Shown: in pieces, positions 1 to 6,500 of the stretch
Position numbering within the stretch: the first letter of the stretch is position 1
Layout: each line of letters begins with the position of its first letter
From: SpSt-333 sp040751955
GTDB taxonomy: Bacteria; Bacteroidota; Ignavibacteria; UBA10030; UBA8401
Direction: 5' to 3'
Assembly: GCA_040751955.1 (NCBI GenBank)
Contig: JBFMFY010000104.1
Span: 1 to 6,983, forward strand
DNA: 6,983 nt
The notes under the pieces: model-generated
Database searches by the model: none
Told to the model about the DNA's origin: nothing
The model's input: only the letters and a program-made list of their open reading frames with translations
Translations under genes and position numbers: made by a program

Positions 1-80
1 GTTTGCACTGCTGTCAACTCATTGGAAAAGCAGAAAATAATTTTTCTCTGCTTGTATTTACTCAACTTATTCTGTGGCAT
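1..80 (-). CDS. Transposase N-terminus, partial (IS1595/ISXO2-like, probable)
   Basis: A reading frame starts at ATG 80-78 and continues off the left edge of the window, giving 26 visible codons. The residues begin MPQNKLSKYKQRKII and continue with a CFSNELTAVQ segment. From memory this matches the N-terminal helix-turn-helix region of IS1595-group transposases, where a K-rich start is followed by a CF-x(3)-LTA-x-QT stretch leading into the DNA-binding helix. The DDE/ISXO2 catalytic core would lie outside the window. No clear Shine-Dalgarno site precedes the ATG. The position just inside the putative IS end is as expected for a transposase. The family call is a recollection from a short stretch, so confidence is moderate. 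Confidence 0.5.
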   Translation of the reverse strand, partial: MPQNKLSKYKQRKIIFCFSNELTAVQ

Positions 81-122
81 TGACTTACAAGATATTTTAC
101 TACTCTCTGCTAGTCAAGCCCC
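1..122 (-). mobile_element. End of an insertion sequence (probably IS1595/ISXO2-like) inserted in folE
   Basis: Homology to FolE stops at 123, and the sequence leftwards (read on the - strand) starts GGGGCTTGACTAGCAG, which looks like an IS terminal repeat. It is followed 42 nt later by a transposase-like start codon. Only one end of the element is in the window, so neither the second inverted repeat nor the target duplication can be seen. If IS1595-type elements are involved, an 8-bp duplication would be expected. The 8 bp of folE adjoining the junction are 123-130 (TACTTTTT on the - strand). Family assignment rests on the transposase N-terminus alone. Confidence 0.55.
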
Positions 123-402
123 AAAAAGTAATATTTTTTTCCAGCAGCATTTCTTTGTAACCGCTTGTATTTTCAAACAATGTTATCTTCGGTTTCAACT
201 TCGGATTGAGTCCGGAAAATATTTCCTCCACGTACATCTTTGCAACACGCATCGGTGTATCCCGAAGACTTTCGTCTTCGAGATCAAGTCCGAGTACATT
301 GAGAATCGAAGAAAAATGAAGTGCTATCTCTTCAATTTTTTCCTCTTTTGTAAGGAAGGAAGCATTTTCAGATGCGGTTTGTTTCAATAAGACAGTTGTC
401 AT
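123..402 (-). pseudogene. folE: GTP cyclohydrolase I, 5' fragment interrupted by an insertion
   Basis: FolE converts GTP to 7,8-dihydroneopterin triphosphate, the first step of folate synthesis and a source of other pterins and queuosine precursors. The 93 intact codons give the FolE N-terminal helices (SILNVLGLDLEDESLRDTPMRVAKM, split here as positions about 34-57) and the EEIFSGL-NPKLKPKITLFEN segment, ending at EKNITF. Family members continue at once with Y-S-M/N-C-EHH, which holds a zinc ligand and catalytic residues. Here the frame instead reads seven unrelated residues and stops at 100-102. The T at 123 still fits the first base of the expected Tyr codon, so the break is sharp. The start ATG 402-400 lies 9 nt after the stop of the DoxX-like gene, without a clear ribosome site, so the two were probably translated from one mRNA. 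The remainder of folE, if present, lies beyond the insertion. As it stands the product cannot be active. Confidence 0.85.
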
Positions 403-411
403 ACTAACGAT

Positions 412-786
412 TTAGACGGTTTGTTCATTTGCTATATCTGTTAATTCACCAAGTACATAGGCGCCAATAGCCATCACAATGTCACGGACAGCAATATCAA
501 ACATTCCGCCCGAAATAAGTACAACTGCAATAAGCACCAGCCACACTGCAACAACATAACTTCCTAATTTTGTATAGACGATAACGGCAATACCGGCTGC
601 GATTTCAATAATGCCGACTACTGACATGAATACATGCGGTGCAATTGGCACCCATTCAGGAATTCCTATCAGGTATTTATCCCACTGAACAAGTATGTTG
701 GTGAATTTATCGAGGCCTGCAACAATCGGCACAAGCCCAAACGTAAAACGAAGCAGATTCCAAATATTTTTTATTTTGTTTTGCAT
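412..786 (-). CDS. DoxX-like small integral membrane protein
   Basis: A 124-residue hydrophobic protein with four predicted membrane segments at about residues 10-26, 50-71, 73-92 and 98-114. The GLDKF signature after the first helix (residues 24-28) and a Glu within the second helix (VGIIEIAAG, residues 57-65) are typical of the DoxX/DoxD-like superfamily. The length also fits. Members of this superfamily are inner-membrane proteins often linked to redox or thiol stress, but the biochemical role of most is unknown and none can be assigned here. The start ATG 786-784 is supported by AAAGGAG six nt upstream. The gene is first in a two-gene unit with folE (9-nt gap) and is divergent from the sigma factor gene. 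It has its own ECF-type promoter at 815-845. Confidence 0.8.
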   Translation of the reverse strand: MQNKIKNIWNLLRFTFGLVPIVAGLDKFTNILVQWDKYLIGIPEWVPIAPHVFMSVVGIIEIAAGIAVIVYTKLGSYVVAVWLVLIAVVLISGGMFDIAVRDIVMAIGAYVLGELTDIANEQTV

Positions 787-792
787 AGATTT

Positions 793-799
793 CTCCTTT
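793..799 (-). promoter_or_regulatory. Ribosome binding site of the DoxX-like gene
   Basis: AAAGGAG on the - strand with six nt to the ATG. It is one of only two good Shine-Dalgarno sites in the window, and it fixes the start of the 124-residue product. Confidence 0.75.
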
Positions 800-814
800 G
801 TATGAGTGTTTTCA

Positions 815-845
815 TATTAGATTGCGAAAAAAGAAAAAGGTTACA
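815..845 (-). promoter_or_regulatory. ECF-type promoter reading left into the DoxX-folE unit
   Basis: On the - strand TGTAACC (845-839) is followed by a 17-nt T-rich spacer and TCTAATA (821-815). A TGTAAC-type -35 with a TCTA-type -10 is what is expected for many ECF sigma factors, especially in Bacteroidota-like genomes. Transcription would start at about 808-811, leaving a leader of roughly 22-25 nt that contains the AAAGGAG site. The same elements with the same spacer occur on the opposite strand, with T-rich spacers on both. That repetition is the main support. Confidence 0.65.
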
Positions 846-860
846 CCATTGTAACCTTTT
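835..860. repeat. Perfect 11-bp inverted repeat between the divergent genes
   Basis: AAAAGGTTACA (835-845), four-base centre CCAT (846-849), TGTAACCTTTT (850-860). Each arm carries the -35 element of one of two divergent ECF-type promoters, so the symmetry probably comes from two back-to-back promoters. A dimeric repressor or activator binding the same dyad cannot be excluded. It is not a terminator: it sits upstream of both genes. Confidence 0.85.
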
Positions 861-880
861 ATACTTTTTTGTATCTAATA
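850..880 (+). promoter_or_regulatory. ECF-type promoter reading right into the sigma factor gene (autoregulation)
   Basis: TGTAACC (850-856), a 17-nt T-rich spacer, then TCTAATA (874-880). The layout is identical to the left-reading promoter, and it lies directly in front of an ECF sigma factor gene, where self-recognition is common. The predicted start of transcription is about 884-888. Confidence 0.65.
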
Positions 881-916
881 GGCATGGAAGCGACACGACG
901 GCTGCCGCCGCCGACA

Positions 917-1567
917 ATGAATGACGAGGTAATCATCAGTTCCATACTTAGCGGTAAAAAGGATGATTACGAATTGCTGATACGCCGGTACAATGAACGA
1001 CTGTACCGGATCGGTATTTCCATCTTAAAAAATGAGGAAGAGGTGGAGGATGCAATGCAGGAATCATACATTAAGGCATATCAACAACTCAAAACATTCA
1101 AGATGAAATCGCAATTTTCGACATGGCTCTCCCGCATCATGATTAACGAGAGTCTCAGTAAACTAAAGCGAAAAAAGAACCACGTGGAATATTCTGAGAT
1201 CGAACCTGAACCGCAACACGGAGAGTTTCTTCACGCATCAGCCTCCAATACCGTCACTCCGGAAAAGCAATTACTTCAGAAAGAATTGAAAAATATTCTT
1301 GAAAGCGCCATTCTGCAATTACCTCAAAAGTATCAAACCGTTTTCGTAATGAGAGAGATTGAAGGAATGGATATTCGAGAGACCGCTGAATGTTTGAAGA
1401 TTAGTACAGAAAACGTAAAGGTGCGTCTGCATCGCGCAAAAGAAATTCTTAAAAGCAGACTCAAATTCTTTTCACAACAACCGGAATTATTTTCTTTTCA
1501 GGATACGCGCTGTGATAGAATTGTACTTGCCGTGTTGCATGACGCGCGGGTTACGAATCCTTCCTGA
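917..1567 (+). CDS. RNA polymerase ECF-subfamily sigma factor
   Basis: An ECF (sigma-70 group 4) factor that directs RNA polymerase to a specific set of promoters. Numbering from ATG 917 (216 residues), region 2 spans about 1-87 with DYELLIRRYNERLYRI, the acidic EEEVEDAMQESYIKAY core segment, and the -10-binding FSTWLSRIMINESLSKLKR. A charged linker covers about 88-118. Region 4 spans about 122-182, with LPQKYQTVFVMREIEG and a helix-turn-helix (IRETAECLKISTENVKVRLHRAK). A tail carries FSFQDTRCDRIV (about 192-203), like the C-terminal signature of a set of proteobacterial and Bacteroidota ECF factors. Two cysteines are present, at 159 and 199. The 917 start is chosen because family members usually begin M-x-D-E and because the predicted +1 lies near 884-888. 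ATG 884 would give 227 residues and a leaderless mRNA, and neither start has a Shine-Dalgarno site. No anti-sigma gene is adjacent. The oxidoreductase follows after 20 nt. Confidence 0.92.
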   Translation: MNDEVIISSILSGKKDDYELLIRRYNERLYRIGISILKNEEEVEDAMQESYIKAYQQLKTFKMKSQFSTWLSRIMINESLSKLKRKKNHVEYSEIEPEPQHGEFLHASASNTVTPEKQLLQKELKNILESAILQLPQKYQTVFVMREIEGMDIRETAECLKISTENVKVRLHRAKEILKSRLKFFSQQPELFSFQDTRCDRIVLAVLHDARVTNPS

Positions 1568-1587
1568 ATTATGCGAAAGTTACTCTC

Positions 1588-2760
1588 ATGACCGACTATC
1601 ATTTCCTGATTATCGGCGGAGGAATTGCCGCAGATGCCGCTGTAAAAACCATTCGCACGATCAATACATCCGGAACAATCGGCGTCATAAGCAGCGAACA
1701 CCATCCGCCGTACAACCGCCCGCTGCTTTCAAAAGGATTGTGGAAAGGTGAGCCGTTTGAAAAAATTTGGCGTGAAACGGAGAAGCATCATGTTGACATC
1801 CATCGTTCCCGCACTGCAGTAGCCATAAATACAAATGACCACATTGTTGTTGACGATGCAGGAACGAAGTATTCTTACAGAAAACTGCTTATTGCAACTG
1901 GCGGTACTGTTCGTAAACTTCCTTCAACGGCAGAAGGAATTATTTATCTTCGCACACTCGACGATTATCACCAGCTGCGGACGTTGACCGGATCCGGGCA
2001 AAAATTAGCGGTCATTGGTGGCGGATTTATAGGATCTGAAATTGCTGCTGCGCTTCGGATGAACAGTACATCTGTGACAATGATTTTTCCTGAAGATGGA
2101 ATTGGCGCGCGCGTATATCCACCCTCGCTTTCCCGATTCCTCAACTCTTTCTATCAATCAAAAGGGATCGAAGTTCTTGCGGGTGACGGCGTAGTAAATA
2201 TTGAAAAGCATGATGCTAAATTTATGATTCAAACAAAAAACAATAGAGAACTGTTCGTTGACGGAGTAATTGCCGGAATCGGAATTACGCCAAATGTTAC
2301 ACTTGCTCAGGATGCCGGATTAGAAGTTGATAATGGTATTATCGTAAATCAATTTTTGCAGACTTCCGCTGCGGATATATATGCGGCAGGCGATGTTGCC
2401 AAGTTTTATAATCCGTCATTAAAAAAAACGATCCGGGTTGAACATGAGGATAACTCCCTTGCGATGGGTGACGTTGCAGGAAAGAACATGGCTGGTATCC
2501 CAACACCATATCATTACCTTCCATTTTTTTATTCCGACTTATTTGAATTAGGATTTGAAGCAGTCGGCGAAATTGATTCCCGTTTTGAAATAGTTGAAGA
2601 TTGGAAAGAACAATTTCGTGAAGGGATCATTTACTATCTGAATGAAAACAGAGTCCACGGAGTTTTGCTGTGGAATGTCTGGGGAAAAGTTGATGCAGCA
2701 AGAAATTTGATTGCTGATGAGGGTCCTTATACTGCCGGTACTATCATCGGAAAGATATAA
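1588..2760 (+). CDS. FAD/NAD(P)-dependent oxidoreductase, ferredoxin/rubredoxin-reductase and AIF type
   Basis: A 390-residue flavoprotein of the two-dinucleotide-fold class that passes electrons between NAD(P)H and a small redox partner such as ferredoxin or rubredoxin. An FAD-binding GGGIAADAA lies at residues 10-18. PYNRPLLSKG (41-50) is the P-x-x-RPxLSK-type motif of this family. LLIATGG lies at 100-106, and the NAD(P)-binding VIGGGFIGSEIAAAL at 142-156. The second FAD motif IYAAGDVA lies at 264-271. RVEHEDNSLAMG (283-294) and the FFYSDLFELGFEAVGE block (313-328) mark the AIF-like C-terminal domain. The protein is full length, probably soluble and without a signal peptide. The start is 20 nt after the sigma factor stop, with no clear ribosome site, so the two genes are probably co-transcribed and the enzyme belongs to the sigma regulon. 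The electron partner is not encoded here, and no cysteine-pair disulfide-reductase motif is seen. Confidence 0.88.
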   Translation: MTDYHFLIIGGGIAADAAVKTIRTINTSGTIGVISSEHHPPYNRPLLSKGLWKGEPFEKIWRETEKHHVDIHRSRTAVAINTNDHIVVDDAGTKYSYRKLLIATGGTVRKLPSTAEGIIYLRTLDDYHQLRTLTGSGQKLAVIGGGFIGSEIAAALRMNSTSVTMIFPEDGIGARVYPPSLSRFLNSFYQSKGIEVLAGDGVVNIEKHDAKFMIQTKNNRELFVDGVIAGIGITPNVTLAQDAGLEVDNGIIVNQFLQTSAADIYAAGDVAKFYNPSLKKTIRVEHEDNSLAMGDVAGKNMAGIPTPYHYLPFFYSDLFELGFEAVGEIDSRFEIVEDWKEQFREGIIYYLNENRVHGVLLWNVWGKVDAARNLIADEGPYTAGTIIGKI

Positions 2761-2782
2761 AAAGTGTGGAAATACTTTTTTT
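2759..2782 (+). terminator. Weak AT-rich hairpin overlapping the oxidoreductase stop
   Basis: AAAAAGT (2759-2765) pairs with ACTTTTT (2774-2780) around an eight-base loop and runs into T residues. The stem is only seven mostly A-T pairs, so it is at best an auxiliary to the stronger terminator 60 nt downstream. Confidence 0.3.
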
Positions 2783-2821
2783 GTAGTGAATCGTCCTAAA
2801 ATAGTTTGACTGTTATTTATG

Positions 2822-2851
2822 AACCTCCCTATGCAAAAAGGGAGGTTTTTT
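2822..2851 (+). terminator. Rho-independent terminator of the sigma factor and oxidoreductase operon
   Basis: AACCTCCCT (2822-2830) and AGGGAGGTT (2839-2847) form a perfect nine-bp stem with an eight-base loop, followed by a T run to 2851. The T tract is on the + strand, so it ends rightward transcription from the oxidoreductase gene. Confidence 0.85.
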
Positions 2852-2912
2852 ATGCCACCGTCCAACTGGAATAGCGCTTTGCTTATGCATCTGTGCTGGT
2901 GTTAACAGCAAC

Positions 2913-2936
2913 AAAAAATCCCCGCAAAGCGGGGAT
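2913..2936 (-). terminator. Rho-independent terminator of tRNA-Lys
   Basis: On the - strand ATCCCCGC (2936-2929), a TTT loop and GCGGGGAT (2925-2918) are followed by a T run (to 2913). It lies nine nt past the tRNA 3' end. Confidence 0.85.
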
Positions 2937-2944
2937 GAGGATTG

Positions 2945-3016
2945 TGATCGCGGATGGTCTCGAACCATCGACCCTCTGCTTAAAAGGCAGATGCTCTACC
3001 GCTGAGCTACGCGATC
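2945..3016 (-). tRNA. tRNA-Lys (anticodon TTT)
   Basis: Complete 72-nt cloverleaf on the - strand. Acceptor arms GATCGCG/CGCGATC, D arm GCTC/GAGC, anticodon stem TCTGC/GCAGA around loop CTTTTAA (anticodon TTT, reads AAA/AAG), five-base variable loop, T arm GATGG/CCATC with TTCGAGA loop, discriminator A. CCA is not encoded. The gene is single, with its own terminator and probable promoter. Confidence 0.95.
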
Positions 3017-3037
3017 ATCATTAGTGAAAGCAACATC

Positions 3038-3066
3038 AATATAACAAAATTTACGACGCGAAGCAA
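3038..3066 (-). promoter_or_regulatory. Probable housekeeping promoter of tRNA-Lys
   Basis: On the - strand TTGCTT (3066-3061), a 17-nt spacer and TATATT (3043-3038) lie about 20 nt upstream of the tRNA 5' end. Spacing is ideal and the -10 is good, but the -35 matches the sigma-70 consensus only in its first half. Nothing else was seen in 3017-3144, which also holds the 3' flank of the small membrane protein gene. No terminator was recognised for that gene. Confidence 0.45.
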
Positions 3067-3144
3067 CGGAGGAGTGAGTCGTGTTTTAATCAAAGCGCTA
3101 CAGAAACGATGCTGAAATACACCAGTACGACGCGGAATAGAAGC

Positions 3145-3441
3145 TTATGTCGTCTGCCCGGGTTGTGTCTCTTCAGCAGCAGATTGCGAATCATTTTTTT
3201 TCTTCTTGTAGATGATACCTACTGGAATGATCACGCAATAGCCGAGAACCAACAGGATCGGCGCAACATTCAATGCGATTGGATTGTCCCACGGACTTGT
3301 ACTCAAAGCAAAGTAACCTGCGATGATCACTGCGAGACCCAACCCGATAATTTTGTAATTGATCGGTTCGAGCACCAACACGTCAGTACGTCTCACTTTC
3401 TTTTTCGTACTGCTTTTCTCTTTTGAAAATTGTTTTGCCAT
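3145..3441 (-). CDS. Small two-helix membrane protein, DUF3098-like
   Basis: A 98-residue protein of unknown function. It has a basic N-terminal stretch (KEKSSTKKKVRRTD, residues 7-20), a membrane helix at about 30-46, a short extracytoplasmic loop (STSPWDNPIALN, about 47-58), a second helix at about 59-77 and a basic-then-acidic hydrophilic tail. The NYKIIGLGL...NVAPILLVLGY layout resembles DUF3098 proteins, which are common in Bacteroidota and relatives. The charge pattern puts both ends in the cytoplasm. The start ATG 3441 is chosen over upstream in-frame codons because AAGGAG lies six nt before it. A longer form starting at 3498 would run through a terminator hairpin and is unlikely. It follows the GH13 gene on the same strand, separated by a terminator-like hairpin. 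Nothing in the sequence links its function to the GH13 gene. Confidence 0.78.
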   Translation of the reverse strand: MAKQFSKEKSSTKKKVRRTDVLVLEPINYKIIGLGLAVIIAGYFALSTSPWDNPIALNVAPILLVLGYCVIIPVGIIYKKKKNDSQSAAEETQPGQTT

Positions 3442-3447
3442 ATAATA

Positions 3448-3453
3448 CTCCTT
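3448..3453 (-). promoter_or_regulatory. Ribosome binding site of the DUF3098-like gene
   Basis: AAGGAG on the - strand with six nt to ATG 3441. It decides the start of the 98-residue product and lies immediately after the T run of the upstream hairpin. Confidence 0.75.
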
Positions 3454-3459
3454 CATAAT

Positions 3460-3491
3460 AAAAAGCCAGACGTTGGGGGGACCGTCTGGCT
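3460..3491 (-). terminator. Terminator-like hairpin after the GH13 gene
   Basis: On the - strand AGCCAGACG (3491-3483) and CGTCTGGCT (3472-3464) form a perfect nine-bp stem with a ten-base loop rich in C, followed by TTTT. It sits 76 nt past the GH13 stop and only seven nt before the ribosome site of the next gene. It either ends the GH13 transcript or limits read-through into the small membrane protein gene. Confidence 0.75.
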
Positions 3492-3567
3492 CGACCATGA
3501 ATTTGCAACACTCAGGGGAGGAAGCGTTGCATAGGTCACCAGAAATATAGTGAGAAAATCTGTAAAA

Positions 3568-6500
3568 TCAATGAGAAGATTTACGTGTAGCGCGCTTTGT
3601 GATTTTTTTCACATTGGACGAACTCGTTCTCCGCTTCGTTCCCTTCTTCCGTTTAGGAGAAAGTTTGTTTCCTTTCTTCGTAACTTTTTTTTCCGGTGTC
3701 ACAGACACCTCTTTCACGTAAGGCTTCTGAAGAATACTCAATTCTTTTAATTTCTCAACTTTATATCCGGATTGAATGCTGATCGAATGCAGCGCTGTTA
3801 CAGTGTTAAGAAATCGAGTTCTCTCCATTGTAAACGGATTCACCGTTACATTTTCCTCCCTCGTATAGAAAAATTGCAAAGCCAAGAGAGATGGAACCAA
3901 TTGCTCAAACTTTTCTTTGTTGAAGTACCAAACATCCTCGTGCTGGTTGACGCCGAGAAAATCTGCCGTCATGAAGTCGTTCATCACTTGCTCGATGACA
4001 GTCGAGAGAGGTACTTCATTCGATATTAATGTCTCATGGTGGCGAAGCAGCAGTGAAAAAAGTTGCACGTATGTCTGAGCACTCCCTCCAAAGATCTGAT
4101 GAATCAATCCTTCCAGTTGCAGGCGGTTAACAACATCGGGCGAAGCATTCACCGAAGTCTGCTGCACCATAATTTTCTTGCACGTCACAAGCAGATGATA
4201 CATGAGTACGAACTTCAACGACATTGCGGGTATCCCAACGGCATGTGCAGATGCTCCCTTTGTTTCGTCGTGGAACATCTGAACGACACTGATCAACTTT
4301 ATTAGTTGCTTCACATGTTCTTCATTCCCGTTTTCGTACTGAAGATACTTGTGCAACTGACTTATGACAGAACGGAATTTTTCCTCTACCTTCTCTTTGT
4401 GTTTCAGATTGGTTTGGGTGAAGAATTCGGCAACCTCGTGGTGAAACGGACGGAGCAATGAGAATTGCAGAAGATGATCGACGCTGTGCGTGCCGCCGCC
4501 GTTCAGCTTGCGAGCAATTTCATGCAGATCGCCTGTGTGATCTTCCATCTCCACAAAATCGGTAAAGACCGCGTACTGGTAGGCTCGGAGTTCGATCCAC
4601 CATCCCCGTTCGGCAAGATTTTTTCCCGAAACAAGATATTCCATGTTCGACCTTTTTTCGCGAAAGCGATAATAGATTGTTTCCGATCCACGAATTCCGA
4701 GCGCATCAGCGAGTGAAACGGAACGGACTCTTCCTCCCTCGCTCACTGCTTTCGGAAGTGAATACTTGATATATCCCCTGCATTCGGCATAACTATTATG
4801 GTAAAAGATCAATGCACGCTCGCTCCCCGCTCTGTTTGAATATGCAAAGACATTCTCATTCACAAAACCGCGTTCGTCCAGGAAATCGTAGAATTCGAAG
4901 TGATGCACCTGACTGAACAGATACCGCTTCTGCGTCAGGGGAAAAATTTCATGTTCATGGCGGCGGACCAGCCATTCGTCTGGAGACTCATTGTAATACG
5001 CGCGTTGATACTCCATCCCGTACTTCTCGCCGAACCCCTCGATCTGTCCATGAGCGAACATCGGAAGTCCGGGAAGTGTTACCATCATCATCGCCACACC
5101 GAAGTATTTGTCATCTTTCCCGAACTGTTCGATCGCCGTCTGCTCATCAGGATTGCTCATGAAGTTCACATACCGTTTCAGAATCTCAGGATTAAACTCC
5201 AGCGTGTTCTTGATCAGCGCGCGGAATTTTTCATTCTCCTCTTTCATCATCATGTGCATGAATGCGCTGTTATAGACACGATGCATTCCCAGCGTGCGGA
5301 CGAAGTATCCTTCCATCAACCAGAACGCTTCGGCGAGAAGGAGCGTCTGCGGCATTTCAGCATTGAACCTGTCCACCACCTCCCGCCAGAATTCTTTCGG
5401 GAAGAGTTCGTCGAACTCAGAACGAGTCATCCCATGATCCTGCCGGGATGGTACGCCGGAAGTACCGGGCATCGGAAACCACAATCGCTGGTAATGTTTT
5501 TTTGCGAGTGTCATCGCTGCATCGAATCGGATGATCGAGAACTTGCGTGCAACGTGAAAGATGTTCTGGATGATCGCTTCGCGTACATCAGCACGAAGGA
5601 GATTCAATTGTGCCGTATCGTTCCACGGCATACTGGTTCCGTCGTTGCCGTGATAAATGTACCGCACATCGCCATTCCGTTTGTCAATCCGTTGAAAGAC
5701 GACCGCCGCATCACGTTTACTCCAGTAGCCGTCTTCAATCCGCAATTCAATAGTCGGATCATCCGACAGATTGTGACCTGTGAATTGATAATTCGGATAT
5801 GGAGGATATTCCTGCTGAATGAAATACTCCGGATGTTCCACCACCCATTTCGAAAAAATTCCCATGTGGTTCGGAACCATATCGCCTGCAAGACGGATTC
5901 CCCGCTGCCATGCGCGGCGATTCAGATTCTGGAATGCTTCCTCTCCACCAAGGTCACGCGCTATTTCGTAGTCATACAACGAATAGGCGGACGACACAGC
6001 GTCGAGGTTGCCGTTGATCTGTTTGATTTTTTTCGAAGCAGGACTCCGTTCCCACACACCGATCAACCACAATCCGGTAAAATGCCAGCGGGACAGTTGA
6101 TCGAGTTCCTCGTCCGGAATTTCGTCGAGCCGTTTGATACTCCGTTGATATTTCTTGGACAACTGATCGAGCCAGACATAGATATTTTTTGCCACCATTA
6201 CAACATTCGGCATCCAGTCAGTATCCGGTGTGAACCGTTCCGGTTCTTCGTACACAAAATCTTCCGGCTTCACCAATCCGCGGCGCAGCATCTCTATCCG
6301 CTGCTCATGCGTCAATCCGCTTTTCTTGTATTCAGGCACAAACGTCTCTACTTCTGGTTTTCCTGTAGGCGGATTGAACGCGTGCCAGATGAATTTCTCT
6401 TCTTCCTTCGAAAATTCAAGACCACCGGCTATCCGCGCAAAAAATTTCGACGAAATAATAATCCCCCATTTCTCCTGTACGAAGCCTAATTGCGCTTCTA

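Noticed and set aside
22..390. Open frame on the + strand across the folE fragment
   Set aside because: Antisense to recognisable FolE and transposase sequence, Cys/Phe-rich, no ribosome site.
835..860. Palindrome as a transcription terminator or CRISPR-like repeat
   Set aside because: It lies upstream of both divergent genes, occurs once, and its arms fit two promoter -35 elements.
2945..3016. tRNA-Lys as an integration site for a genomic island
   Set aside because: No repeat of the tRNA 3' end and no integrase are visible in the window.
2872..3100. 10-bp inverted repeat TAGCGCTTTG (2872-2881) / CAAAGCGCTA (3091-3100) flanking the tRNA
   Set aside because: AGCGCT is itself palindromic, the match does not extend by even one base, and there is no target duplication or integrase nearby. 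It is probably chance.
3442..3498. Upstream extension of the DUF3098-like protein to 117 residues
   Set aside because: The extra codons run through a terminator hairpin and its T run, while ATG 3441 has a well-placed AAGGAG.
4900..6489. Long open frame on the + strand (529 codons) opposite the GH13 gene
   Set aside because: It lies wholly antisense to a gene with four clear GH13 motifs. Its translation is rich in His, Arg and Phe with no recognisable domain, as expected from a mirrored coding frame.
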